The notes beneath the pieces are model-generated. The model searched no databases, was not told the origin of the DNA, and saw nothing but the letters and a program-made list of their open reading frames with translations. Shown here in pieces: positions 1-10,375 of a stretch of 64,000 bases of DNA; positions within the stretch are counted from its first letter, which is position 1; every line of letters begins with the position of its first letter. The DNA is from Branchiostoma belcheri (Eukaryota > Chordata > Leptocardii > Amphioxiformes > Branchiostomatidae): positions 698,549-762,548 of the forward strand of contig NW_017804021.1 of NCBI RefSeq assembly GCF_001625305.1, read 5' to 3'. A program made the position numbers and the translations under genes.

Positions 1-947
1 CGATGAGGTCACGGCGTCTTTTTGTCAGCGGGGCCCGGGTAGAATTTAACTCAGAATTAAATTCTTATCGGGGCCCCGACGGGCCAAAAAATAGCCCGGT
101 AGCCGCAGGGTGCCCCGCGGGGCCACGTCGGGGTCCCGCCCGAAAGTGGTAAAAAACAGCTCGGGAACTACCCGCCAGGGCCCCTTTTCCCAATTGGGAC
201 CTTAGCTTTAGAGGTGTTGGCCATCTAGCCTTTGGGGATCTGGCCACCTAAAGGTGATGTAGTCAGGCTTAGCAGTCTGTCTTCTCCCTCCCCGTGACAC
301 CGCCAGCCTCCGTGGCTCACAGCTGCAGAGCTCTCTTATCTTCACTGTCATCGCAGAAAGTTAAGCCCTGTTCAAAACCTTCCCCCGACCAACAACCAAC
401 TAAAGTAGGTTGGGAGCAGTCAGATTTAGGCCACACCTAGCTTATGATACGAATCTGATCAACTCTGAGTTGAATTTGACTGCCAACCACGCCCGATCAC
501 TGCCGACCTACTCCCAACAGCCAGCCAACCAGTCCCCAAACTACACTCCTCTCTGTGGCTTATTTTGGAATCGTTTCGGAGAAAATCTAATCGATCGGGA
601 GCGCTCACATTCCGAAAATTGAATCGGTTTGAAAAAAATGATTTCATGCTCGAAGGTATTCAGTCCTTTAAATGTTGATTTTGAAATTCGGTGACCGTCT
701 GGTGATCAGCAAATTCTGCCGAAGGTCGTCGGTGTGACGTCGGCTAGACTACGGATTGATGAATGCCGACTAATTAACCGTCTGGGTGCGAAATTAAAAA
801 CTGAAACGTTGTCCTTCAAAACACTCCCTCCCTCCTCATCCACTCTATAACTATCTATGTTCTGTCACTGAATTTGTTATAGTATACGTAACGATCAGGC
901 ACGGTTTTGAATAGTCTCCGCATATCCGAGAACGTAGATTGGCTCTA
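1..947. other. gene-free GC-rich left edge
   Basis: No coding exon is supported here. The first 200 bases are G+C-rich and contain repeated GGGGCCC-type blocks in both orientations, which suggests the end of a palindromic repeat. Around 380-430 a CCAAC-rich unit is followed by a GTTGGGAGCAGTCAGATTTAG-like tail. The same arrangement recurs near 6783-6905, so this is probably another copy of a dispersed element. Confidence 0.4.
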
Positions 948-1122
948 GTCTCCACCAGACTCCTTTGCAGGCTGAATATATAGTAGAAATCGGCCTAAAA
1001 GGGGGTATAATTGGCCAGAGGAGTTGGCCGGCCAGAGAGGGTCTATTTTCTGTGGCCAATTATATCCCCTTTTAGGCCGATTTCTACTATTCACTCAGTC
1101 TTCAAAGGAGTCTGGTGGAGAC
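948..1122. mobile_element. hairpin MITE with long terminal inverted repeats
   Basis: The outer arms are 20-base inverted repeats: GTCTCCACCAGACTCCTTTG at 948-967 and its complement at 1103-1122. The inner arms around 980-1016 and 1053-1090 pair again over about 37 bases. The centre is a short GGCCGGCC-containing loop. The whole element is about 175 bp and has no coding capacity, typical of a non-autonomous fold-back or MITE element. The family name is not known to me. Confidence 0.8.
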
Positions 1123-1319
1123 CAGATTTGCCATGGCACGGTTCTGGATACGATACGACGTGTCTGAGCATCTTTCTTGAAAAAGCACGGTTCTGAATAC
1201 AAAATTCACCGTTTGAATCCCATCAGAACACATTTATTCATAACCACCTCGCTCAAAACATCTTGACGTTCCCCCGGGGATACTGATTCTGGCTCATGAA
1301 TGCTGGGATATACTTTGAG

Positions 1320-2090
1320 TTTGACGACAATGTCGTTACCCTGTCAACTTACACAATCTTCTTTGGTTGGCTGCTAGTCGTGACTGAATAAGAAAGAAGG
1401 GATAGATTCATTCGGTCCACAAAGAAGGTATGATAGCGATTTATTTAGTACTCAAATGTGTACATACTTGCCGGTTTCAACATATCACAACTGCAACGGA
1501 TAGTGTACTGTAGACTTACACAATCTTCTTCGTCTGAACGGCCGGATGACATTGCCCTTTGGTTGGCTACTACTACTCGTGGCTGAATAAAGTAGGGATA
1601 TATTCAATTGGCTCCTTACGAAGGTATAATAACGGTTTACTTAGTACTCAAATGTTTAAAGATTTGCATGGTTCCCTATATTGTAAAGGATCATGTACAG
1701 TAGACACTAGCTTCTTCTGAAAGGTCGGGAAGGGGGGACATTGCCCTTTGGTTGGCTGCTATTTGTGACTGAATAAGAAAGGTGGGATAGATTCAATTGG
1801 CTCCCTACGTATATATAATAACGGTTTACTTAGTACTCAAATGTATAAAGATTTGCAGGGTTCTCTATATTGTAACGGCAAAGGATCATGTACAGTAGAC
1901 TTACACAAGCTTCTTCTGAAAGGTCGGGAAAGGGGGGGGGCATTGCCCTTTGGTTGTCTGCTATTTGTGACTGAATAAGAAAGGAAGGATTTATTCAATC
2001 GGCTCCCCAAGTAGGTATGATAACGGTTTATTCAGTACTCAAAGGTGTTCAGACGTGTAGAATCCCTATATTGGGCCCTAAATTGCTCTG
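1320..2090. repeat. tandem array, about 4 units of ~195 bp
   Basis: The landmark CTTTGGTTGG or close variant occurs at 1361, 1557, 1746 and 1948, giving spacings of 196, 189 and 202 bases. Each unit also carries GTGACTGAATAAGAAAG-like, TTTACTTAGTACTCAAATG-like and GTACAGTAGAC-like blocks in the same order. Units are diverged by substitutions and small indels. No open frame runs through the array. Confidence 0.85.
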
Positions 2091-3116
2091 ACATTCACAA
2101 TAACAAGCTTGATTGAAACAATTTGAAGTCTTCTCTTTCCCATGATTACTTTAAAAAAAGTACATTGCTATTCAGTCTGTGTTGATTTGAACAGTATAGA
2201 AAAACTTTGAAAAGTGATACGTTAAAAATTTAGAGGATAAAATATATCTACAGAAACGGAACTAATTTTACGCCATTTGAAATTTACGGCATATTTAAGC
2301 TCAAAAACGCTATATATTCTTAATAACAGTAGTGCTACAGTTGGTCTAAACGTGCCTTGTGTGAACGTTCTGTTTATTTCTGTATGTGGTGCTGTCAACA
2401 TTAGTTATAAACTTGAGCTTGAGTGCAGCGCCACATTGGCCTTGTCTTTGTTTAAAGTTAAAAAAATATATAAGATGGAAGTTACGAAAATTCGTATGAT
2501 ACGTGGGGCTGCAAAATGATATATATCATATTCAGCACATCACCATTACATATTAACTCTGCTCTGAGGCATATAAGCCCGTCCTTTTTCAAGTCCTCTC
2601 CTTCACCTTGAAGTGCGTCATGTTTGGATTCCTCAATTGTCCCACGAGGGACGAGGTCTGAATGCTGAGACTCCCCAGGGCCGCAGTAATATAGGTGCAT
2701 TAACCGTAGCTTTTACCTCGAGGGTCTGGCCTGTTTTCTCTGCTCCTCGCTTACGTATGCCAACAGTGTAGGGAAGCTGTCATTTCACCGGGAGGCGGTA
2801 GGTAGGCGAAGCGGAGGACCTCAGAACCAGTGCGGGAAGCTGGAAGCTGCGACGGGACGTTAGAGGTATGTACACGGAGCTAGAAGGTAGTGATGATTTT
2901 CTTCTGTCTTCCAGTGACACGCACTGTATGTTTTCTTGTCATTTCCGTGACACTAGCACCCCTTTTATAGTTGTTGGTACAGAAGCAAGCGGCTTGGTTC
3001 TGTATTGTCGGTCTTAGACCCTTGTCAGTGGCTACATGTAGCTCTGTCACAGCCTGCTTGAAAATTCTACGACATGTACGTCGTAGAGCGGCTTACGTAG
3101 ATGTAACTGTTTGGTA
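2091..3116. other. gene-free stretch, nothing recognised
   Basis: AT-rich to about 2520, then mixed composition. No exon, RNA gene or repeat relationship was recognised in this stretch. Confidence 0.4.
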
Positions 3117-3355
3117 CTAGCCCTGTCCTTGGTGCTGAATGCCATCACAACACACAAGTGTTACTGTTAGTGTAGCTATGGTCAAATGTGACCCCGCCAT
3201 AACCGTGGTTTGACACCGGCCCTGTCCTTGGTGCTGAACGCTATCACAACAAGTGTTAGTGTAGCTATGGTCGGATGTAACCCCGCCATAACTGTGGTTT
3301 GACACCGGCCCTGCCCTTGGTGCTGAACGCTATCACAACAAGTGTTAGTTACCCA
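3117..3355. repeat. tandem repeat, ~2.5 units of 89-99 bp
   Basis: CCCTGTCCTTGGTGCTGAA or a close variant begins at 3121, 3220 and 3309. Each is followed by a CATCACAACA...GTGTTAGTGTAGCTATGGTC block and a CCCCGCCATAAC...GTGGTTTGACACCGG block. A TGTCCTTGGTGCTGAA core also occurs singly at 10566, 23897 and 24509, so the array is a local amplification of a dispersed repeat. Confidence 0.8.
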
Positions 3356-5185
3356 CCGAGCCGTAAGGAAAAACATAGCATACATGTATAAGATGGTTTC
3401 TCGACATTACGGCAACCTGTGTTTCTTTCTCTTTCTGTTCAATCATTCACCAACCTGACGAAATCATTCACGGAGCTTTGATCACTATCCTCCAGCCACC
3501 ATGGCGACGTGCCTTATCTGTGATCTACGGTTCAAATAAGTCGATAAATATTTCATGGTGGTAGCGGCAGGGAATCCTTGACCCCATTAGGAGACCAGGG
3601 TACACAGAGGAGGCGGGCGGTGACCACATCTGTCACGGGCAGCCCGGGGAGTTGTTGATTGTTCCCGCTCTCAGCTCGTTGACAGACGACCTTTTTTGTC
3701 CTGAAACCCTCCCGGAGGGTGATCTGACCTTCACTCACGGTCAAGTCCCTACTTTGCTCCTGGATTGGAGTTTATCGGAAATATGACAGTACGAAATGAT
3801 GTGGTTTTATTTACGTTCAATTTCTTCTCGTTCCAATGGGTGAAGATATATTAGATGTATATATAATGTATATTATAGATAGTGGCAGCATGTTATTATC
3901 AATATATTTATCCTATGCTACCTTTAACACATTGTCACAATGGAAAACAGTCTTTTATCACCGTCAGTAAAAAACACTCTGAGGATAAGGTTAAGTTTAA
4001 CAAGAGTCCGTATATCACAATTCTCCGTAAAGTAATTATAGTGTTTGCTGTGTGTATAGTGGCTACCATATATCTTTAATATGGAGTTACAATCGAATTT
4101 TCTCTAATAACAAGCCGTATTTTATATATATACATATTTACCAATTTTTTGCATTGTGGGAGTTTTTGAATCTAAAGATGCATTCAAATCTGTCTGTAGC
4201 GTCGAGTCTCTTGAAATCTGTTGTACTTTGAGAAATATGAATAACTTATTACGTAAAACATCATATCTGGTGTTATGTTAGTAGTTATATTTCACTAAAA
4301 TTCACTTCAAAAACGCATCTTTAAGAACACCTTAAAGAGTATTTTTCTTCACTCGAGTTGAAAAATGGTACCTTTACGCATACTTTGGGGTATGCTTAAA
4401 GATAATTTTTTGTAGTGATCAAGAATATAGTGTGCAACTGTACCCTATGTATGCCCGTCTGTGCGTCTCCATGTAAAACACATTGTAAAAGAACTGCCCC
4501 CGAGGATTTCCGTCGTGACCCGCGGATAACTATTATTAGTTCTGGAATCATTCAGACAGCGCCGTTCTCTGTTTTTCCTCGCGTCTGCAGGGACCATTGA
4601 GACGAATAGCCCATTTCCTGTATATGCCGGCCCCTAAGACCTGTGGTTCTATCGATCGTTCCTTGATGGGATTTGGTGGTCTATTGTGATCGATTATGTC
4701 CCTCCTCACGTCATCGGGACAACCTCTAGTGACCTCTGTCTAACAATGCAATAAGATCTCGTTCTCGTCTCGTTCGCAGACTTCTGAGCTTGGACGTCTT
4801 GGGGTGCCGCCGTTTACTAGTATTTTCTGGGTGGGCGGTGCTATTTTTTTTTTTTTTACACAGGGTAGGGTTCATTTAGAGATGGACTGTTTTGCAGTGC
4901 CCAGTTAATAAAACAGAGGTCTGGTGGTTAAAGACGTCGTTATGATGTTGATGAATGTTAAGTCGCTATTTGGACGCATTTCTCTGGAGTATTCTGCCAA
5001 CATCCATACCATTGCCGACTGTCAGCATAACGAGTGGGCGGCATCACAGCTCCAGCATGTCTGAGGATGATATAAAAGTGGCTCTATGTTACCGACCTTT
5101 CTTCTTGCTAATTAAAGGCACTGAAATCCTGACTACGGTTGATACAGGTCCTCTCCATCACCCAACTTTAATGGTACTTCATTTT
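3356..5185. other. gene-free stretch with one palindromic repeat
   Basis: No coding exon is supported. It holds one copy of the palindromic TTTAAGCATAC-type element at 4316-4403. The short open frames present look random. Confidence 0.4.
4316..4403 (-). repeat. palindromic TTTAAGCAYRC element, copy a
   Basis: One of five copies in this window of a ~90-120 bp element whose two ends each contain a small palindrome built on CTTTAAG / CTTAAAG. This copy starts CATCTTTAAGAACACCTTAA and ends GGTATGCTTAAAG, in reverse orientation to the copies at 8249 and 14337. Non-coding. Confidence 0.65.
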
Positions 5186-5710
5186 TAGCCTCTACCAGGC
5201 TTTAGAGGCGGCTGGAAAGAGTAAAATTGGACCAATATACATGCGACAGATGGATGTCACACCCCTATCACGCTGGGCCCAGAGTTAGCCAGCATGCTAA
5301 TGGATCAGGGCCTAACTGAGGGGGCTGTGGTGAAATTTCCTTGGGGGCATGTTGGCCCTGGAGCCGAGAAACTGGCCTGTGTAGGCCTTGGAAATAGGCT
5401 GGCACCCAGGCTAAGTAGACGAAAACATGCCAGTACCCTGGGAGCCAGACTGGTTATAGGGTCATCAGCCAGTTCGTTTCGGCAGCCCAGGGCAGTGACG
5501 ACGCCGACCATTTTTACGTCGTTTTGCGACGCTTACAGCCGGCCAACTCCCTCGTGCTACAACTTCCCCGTAGCGCTAATTAAGATCAGCGGCGTTACTG
5601 CTTTTCGCCGCCGTGGGAACCGGCTGACGGCCCGATAACCATTCTGCCTCCCAGGGTAACATGCCAGGAGAGTCAGTCCACTAAAGCGGTACAGTTTGCC
5701 GCTCTCATGT
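5186..5710. mobile_element. CTCTACCAGGCTT-type MITE split by a nested insert
   Basis: The left part (5186-5262: AGCCTCTACCAGGCTTTAGA, then CGGCTGGAAAGAGTAAAATT) and the right part (about 5650-5710, ending GTACAGTTTGCCGCTCT) match the contiguous copy at 15,891-15,998. Between them lies about 390 bp of other sequence. That insert includes a TGGTGAAATTTCCTTGGGGG block also seen near 28,410. The arrangement suggests one element inserted into another. The 114-residue open frame 5294-5638 lies inside the insert and is not treated as a gene. Confidence 0.5.
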
Positions 5711-5852
5711 TATTGTCTATTTGACAATTTCTACGTAAAAATTAAATAAAAAATTACGTATACTGCGTTTGTTGTGTAGAAATCAGCACCGCATAAAACT
5801 AATAGTATCTTTATGCATCAACCGTAAACAGAAAAAGAAAAACAGAAGAAAA

Positions 5853-5900
5853 AGAAACTTTACACATACTTTAGGATGTGCTTAAAGATCGAATTTCATA
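5853..5900 (+). repeat. palindromic element, partial copy b
   Basis: Carries the right half of the family: AAACTTTACACATACTTTAG followed by GATGTGCTTAAAGATCGAAT. The left half is degraded into an A-rich stretch. Confidence 0.6.
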
Positions 5901-6186
5901 CAGTGCAGTCAGGGTATTTGTGAGACGGGTCAGGAATAAATAATTGCCGAGATTGCATCGGCTGCCGTTACAGTAATTAGAAGTGAAGCTGATAAAGGTT
6001 TGCCCTGGAAAATGTACGTGATCGTTTTGCTACGCTTACAGTCATTTATAACACATGATCTGTCGATTTCTCAATAGGCCAAACCCCCCTCTGGGCGCTA
6101 CAATGTTCACAATCTAGAGTCAGCCGTGGGGAAATGTGGGGCATAAGGTAGTATGAGAACCATCAAAGTAAGGAAGGTACAAAACA

Positions 6187-6540
6187 TGGTGGCAAGATGG
6201 TCTTGTGGTTAGGGTTGTTGAGTCAGAGTCTGAAGGTTCTGGGTTCTAATCCGTCTCAGGCACATTGTTGTGTCCGTGAGGGAAGGCACTTAACGCCTAT
6301 TTCCTCACTCGACTCAGGTGTACATGAGTACCTAGCTTCAGTTAGGGATGTCTTCTATAATGAGACGGAAAGCCGGAGGTCCCGTGTTTGAGGAGAGCCA
6401 TGTCTCCAGATCCCATCGCAGTTATCGGAAAGAGTAGGGGCCCTTCCCGATGTTATAGTTTGGTCTTACACATGTACAGCTTGTACTTACTGTACAAAAC
6501 TGGCGCGTTACGCCTCAAGGCGGTTTACCTGTTGTGCGAA
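6187..6540 (+). mobile_element. tRNA-derived SINE with V-type central domain
   Basis: The head is tRNA-like: an A-box-like TGGTCTTGTGG near 6198 and a B-box-like GGTTCTAATCC near 6243. It is followed by GTCCGTGAGGGAAGGCACTT and a CTCAGGTGTACATGAGTACC block. These resemble the conserved central domain of animal V-SINE/Deu-type SINEs, recalled from memory. The tail beyond about 6470 is less clear, so the end is approximate. A second, shorter copy lies in reverse orientation at 8095-8245. Confidence 0.75.
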
Positions 6541-6798
6541 ACAAAGAAACATTAGATTTAGTAAAATAGTGAAATCAGAGCTGACATCCTCAAATTCCCA
6601 CCCATCCATAACGTTTGTGGGAACTTTGCTCTACAGTCAGTCTGACGGCTTGCCGATATCGATATTTTCTTGTCAGCCCGAGCGATAATTTCTTCAGGAA
6701 AGCGTGAAATTCAATCGAACATCGTCAGCCAGTAGTGCCAAAATATGGCTCAGACACCAGTGAAGCCCCTGCCACACATTCAGAACCTTCCCCCGGCC

Positions 6799-6864
6799 AC
6801 CAACCAACCAACCAACCAACCAACCAACCAACCAACCAACCAACCAACCAACCAGCCAACCAAG
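6799..6864. repeat. (CCAA)n microsatellite
   Basis: About 16 CCAA units with one interruption (CCAG). It is followed directly by GGTTGGCTGAAG, so the tract can fold back on the next few bases. Open frames of Pro-Thr-Asn or Gly-Trp-Leu-Val repeats here are artefacts of the microsatellite. Confidence 0.95.
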
Positions 6865-6966
6865 GTTGGCTGAAGTTCTGGGGCAGTCTGACCAGATTTA
6901 GATTTATGGAAATCAAGTGAATTTTGGTTAAGTCGATGAAGGTTAGACATCCAGGTAATACGATAT

Positions 6967-7054
6967 GCCAAAAAACAGTTACTCAAGCAACTGGATATGA
7001 TTTTGAAGACGTTTTCAAAATCATATCCAGTTGCTTGAGTAACTGTTTTTTGGC
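6967..7054. repeat. perfect 41-bp inverted repeat (hairpin)
   Basis: The left arm 6967-7007 and right arm 7014-7054 are exact reverse complements over 41 bases, separated by 6 bases (GACGTT). A single diverged arm, CAAAAAACAGTTACTCGAGC followed by AAGTGGATATGG, is present at about 14,860-14,890. Perfect pairing implies a young structure. It could be a fold-back element or a hairpin small-RNA source. Confidence 0.9.
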
Positions 7055-8090
7055 GAATTTTGGTTAAATTTGAGTCAAACATTCGGTTGGCGCGGCAGAA
7101 CACCAGCCAACATCGCCGAACACCAGCCAACCACAGCCGGCCTTGCTCCCGATATAACCCTCTCCCGAGCGTGGTTTGGAGGACTTCTGCAGTGTTCGGG
7201 AGGTCCTATTGGTCATTGTAATTCGACTTAGGATATGCCATTTGTACTAGTAATACGACAGCTAAAATGCCCAGGACCAAATGTTCTGTATAGATACGGA
7301 ATGTGCTCAAATAAGTCCGCTTTGATAAAGACTGCCTTGCAAGACAAATACCACAAGCAAATCCTCCATTACCAACTGTCCTGTAGTGATACGTGTTGAA
7401 TCAGCTCCCATTCGGCTCTGTAAATGGTGGAATCATCCCCATATCTGCGTGAGTGATGTGCAATGGTCCAAACTGGCTGTTAGTGCTGAAGCTAACGCGA
7501 AACCTATAAAAACAAAGCCGCCTGCTATGTATTCCGTAAGGCACGATCCACGGACGGATGGCTGCCAGTGTGGGACTGATCTTGGTACTTCACATCAGAG
7601 TTGTGCAAAGAAGTCTTGTGGCACGGGGGTGGAGGGGGGTTGGGGGCAAACGTGAGTGTATGTAAAACATAAAACACATTTATTTAATGCTACTTGAGGT
7701 TGTAATTTCCAACCGGGTCCAGGCAGTTTCCTGGAACTAAAAGTATGTAAATAAAAGACAACAAAATATTGCTGACATGAACTGTTTATTTTTCGTTCTT
7801 ACAAACTGCCCGGCCAGGCCACAGTTTGGAAATGCCACCCTAACCATAAAACATGCATCAGCCCCTGAACCAGTACGCTTTTGTTTGTTCCGCATAACCG
7901 GTAAATCGCCTTTTAAAGTTTTTTTCAGCGTAACACACCAGTTTTGTACAGGAACTGGGTATAAGACCAGACTGTAAGGTTTGGACCACTCACACCGGGA
8001 ATGACTTCTACTCTTTTTGATAGATATGGTGGGTTCTTTTCCCTGCTCCTGGTGTAGCTTTCCTCAAACACGGGACCTCCATTTAGCGTC
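7055..8090. other. gene-free stretch, nothing recognised
   Basis: No exon with plausible splice borders was found. A GCGTAACACACCAG string near 7930 resembles the tail of the retroelement copies at 11.8 kb and 33.8 kb, but is too short to call. Confidence 0.35.
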
Positions 8091-8094
8091 CTAT

Positions 8095-8245
8095 CTGACG
8101 GACGTCCCCAGTTGAAGCTTGGTTCTCATTTTTATCTGAGTGAAGTGAGGAAAGTCGTTTAAAATTGCTTTTCCCAAGGGCACAACAACACCGGGCTTTG
8201 AACCCAGAACCTGTTGATTGTAAGTCATTAGGCCACGCAAAAATT
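8095..8245 (-). mobile_element. tRNA-derived SINE, reverse, truncated
   Basis: Read on the minus strand it begins GCGTGGCCTAATGACTTAC, continues to a B-box-like GGTTCTGGGTTCAAAGCC, then GTGCCCTTGGGAAAAGCAAT and a CCTCACTTCACTCAGATAAA block. This parallels the SINE at 6187. A palindromic repeat copy abuts its head at 8249. Confidence 0.65.
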
Positions 8246-8248
8246 TTG

Positions 8249-8348
8249 TCTTTAAGCATATGTTAAAGTATGCGTAAATGTTCAATTTTCCTATGCCAGT
8301 GAAGAAACAGAAACTTTACTCAAGCTTTAAGGTGTGCTTAAAGATTGA
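8249..8348 (+). repeat. palindromic element, copy c
   Basis: Starts TCTTTAAGCATATGTTAAAG and ends CTTTAAGGTGTGCTTAAAGA. The two palindromic ends are separated by about 60 bp including CAGAAACTTTACTCAAG. It is one of the two most complete copies here; the other is at 14,337. Confidence 0.7.
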
Positions 8349-8611
8349 TAAGAATTTCACACAGTATTATTACCAGCTGTGATATACTGAAGTTGGAAGA
8401 GGCACTTCTCCCTGATGTCGTTTATTCACATTCAGATAACGACGCAAGTCGGTTATATAACGGTTATAACGGTCATCATTTTCAAACCCACCTACCATTC
8501 CCACTAATCACACTCGGCGCTCTGTTTCCTACTTTTTAAAGTTTCTCCCCCGAGCGAAAGTAATTTCCGCCCACCACTGCCGACTGGAAACTTTAAGTAG
8601 TAGACAGCTGT

Positions 8612-8650
8612 CTTTAGGCCGCAGCAAGTACATTTTATGGATGACACCTT
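8612..8650 (+). repeat. short GGCCRCARCAAGTA/ATGGATGA repeat fragment
   Basis: GGCCGCAGCAAGTACATTTT followed by ATGGATGACACC matches the longer copies at 9105-9190 (minus) and 12,975-13,085 (plus). Confidence 0.5.
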
Positions 8651-9104
8651 CCGCAAACTTCAAATTTAATGTGATAGAGCGAAAAAAACAAGGCAGACCA
8701 AAAAATTCTTACATTTTCAACATCACATTTCATTTTGACATCATAAACCTTGTTTAACAAGAAATGATACATATGTTGTACTAAGTTTACTGCCAACTAT
8801 TACAAAATTTATTTGTCACTGAAAATTCTTTGAAAAGTTTTCAATCATTGTACAATGGTTTTGATTCAGTGAGAACATCACATGTACGCAGCCACCATAT
8901 TCATCACATATGAAAGGAATTAAATACTACTATACTATACTAAACTGCATCAATTTAGTACAATGCAGTAGTAAAGGACAAAGCAATAAATCAGAGCCTT
9001 ATCTTGTCTCCTCTCTTCATATTTATCTGACATCCACGTTCCGACATGGCAACAATCATTTTTGTCCATTTTTGGTATGTTGACCACTGTCACTTTCTTG
9101 TTTT

Positions 9105-9190
9105 TTCTCTCCAAAATCAGGCGAATATTAATGCCTGCGATGATGTCATCCATCAAAATGACTTGCCGTGGCCTTACTGAGTGCGCGCTG
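9105..9190 (-). repeat. ATGGATGACATCA-type dispersed repeat
   Basis: Minus-strand reading gives AAGGCCACGGCAAGTCATTT, then TGATGGATGACATCATCGCA and ATTAATATTCGCCTGATTT. The copy at 12,975-13,085 carries the same blocks in the same order. Confidence 0.65.
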
Positions 9191-9678
9191 ATGGAATCTC
9201 TGTAATCGTGCAGACAAGACGGCCGCACCAGGCGTTATCTTCCCCGCTAATATACGACCATGTAACGACGTTAGAACTTCCCCCACTTTGCAGGAACTCT
9301 TTAATAGTCTCGGCAGGTTGTTCTCCTCCCAGAGGACATGTACTTAAAAGTTCGCGCGGCCTCACTCAGGCTGAGACAGTTCTAGATGAAAACACGCATG
9401 TAAATGAGACAGACTCCCTCTATACTTATATAAAAGATAAGTTCCCCAGCTTTGGACTTTAGGATAGTACAGAAAAATTGGTATTCCTTGTTAAACTTGA
9501 CAAACTATGTATCATTATATTATTATACATCTATAACTGCCTAAAGAAGCGAGAAGTTGACCCTGTAAATATTTTAGTAGTTCACATTGGTATAGTTTAA
9601 GTAACATATCAATGTAATTTTTCCTGTTCATTCATGACCTGAACTTAGCTTCTAAGAGCATAAACGTACAATAAAGGT

Positions 9679-9731
9679 CATCCATCCATCCATCCATCCG
9701 TTCATCCATTCATTCATTCATCCATTCATTT
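9679..9731. repeat. (CATC/CATT)n microsatellite
   Basis: A tetranucleotide tract of CATC and CATT units with a few interruptions. Confidence 0.9.
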
Positions 9732-9747
9732 AAGGCGCCCTAAGTGA

Positions 9748-9850
9748 TTTTAGGGCAGTAAAACTGAATTTTCGAAGTCAGTTTTTGGCCAGTTTTGTTT
9801 TATTCAGTAAGTGCAATCAACTCTGCTCTTAGCATACTGATATCTTTTTT
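9748..9850 (+). repeat. fragment of ~330-bp dispersed repeat
   Basis: GGGCAGTAAAACTGAATTTT, then GAAGTCAG...GGCCAG and TTAGCATACTGATATC, match one end of the family whose long copies lie at 17,145, 22,505, 36,715 and 45,825. Confidence 0.55.
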
Positions 9851-9869
9851 CAAGCCAGTCAGCTTCAGG

Positions 9870-9970
9870 CGGCAAACGGATACTGCCTTGCCAATTTGAT
9901 ACCAGCCTGCCAATTTCATACACTACCTTGCAGCCTCTAAAAGATCTACCTGGAGATTAGCATACATGTA
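9870..9970 (+). repeat. GCCAATTTGATACTG-type MITE fragment
   Basis: Contains CTGCCTTGCCAATTTGATAC and AAAAGATCTACCTGGAGATT, the right half of a MITE-like family. Fuller copies lie at 26,437-26,632 and 36,431-36,648. Confidence 0.6.
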
Positions 9971-10295
9971 TGCATGTAGTGTTTAGCAGTGGTAGAAGTC
10001 TTTCTACACCTGTATACTGTTGTTGAACTATTAATATGGGTGCTGTGACTGACTTAAACCATGAATAAAATAGATAAACTATATTGTAAACCAAAGGCGA
10101 AGACTTGATGATGTAACGAAATTCAGCTTAATTTTAATTTGACCCGTCTTGTCTCCGCATTTCCTCACGACTGTCTCCCGGGGCTACGCGCGTTTCTGTT
10201 TCGTAAACGGTCGTTGCCTTTTGAAACGGTCGATGCCATATCGCAGAACGGCAACCTTTAAGTGTACAGTGTACAGAACGCTCCGCCACACTGTG

Positions 10296-10375
10296 AAGTT
10301 TCGTGGCGCAGAGGGTTAGGGTTTCAGGGTTCGGCTTTCTGACCCGGGTTCGAATCCGACGTTGTGCTTTTCTTT
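10296..10375 (+). mobile_element. degenerate tRNA-like sequence / SINE head
   Basis: TGGCGCAGAGG (10,304-10,314) fits an A box and GGGTTCGAATCC (10,346-10,357) fits a B box, at normal tRNA spacing. A T-rich terminator-like run follows. The T-stem after the TTCGAAT loop does not pair properly, so this is a tRNA-derived relic rather than a working tRNA. Confidence 0.55.

Noticed and set aside
5294-5638. 114-codon plus-strand open frame
   Set aside because: Lies within a repeat insert; related sequence at 28.4 kb does not keep the frame open.
10296-10375. Possible functional tRNA
   Set aside because: A and B boxes are present but the T-stem does not pair and no acceptor stem is evident; better read as a SINE relic.
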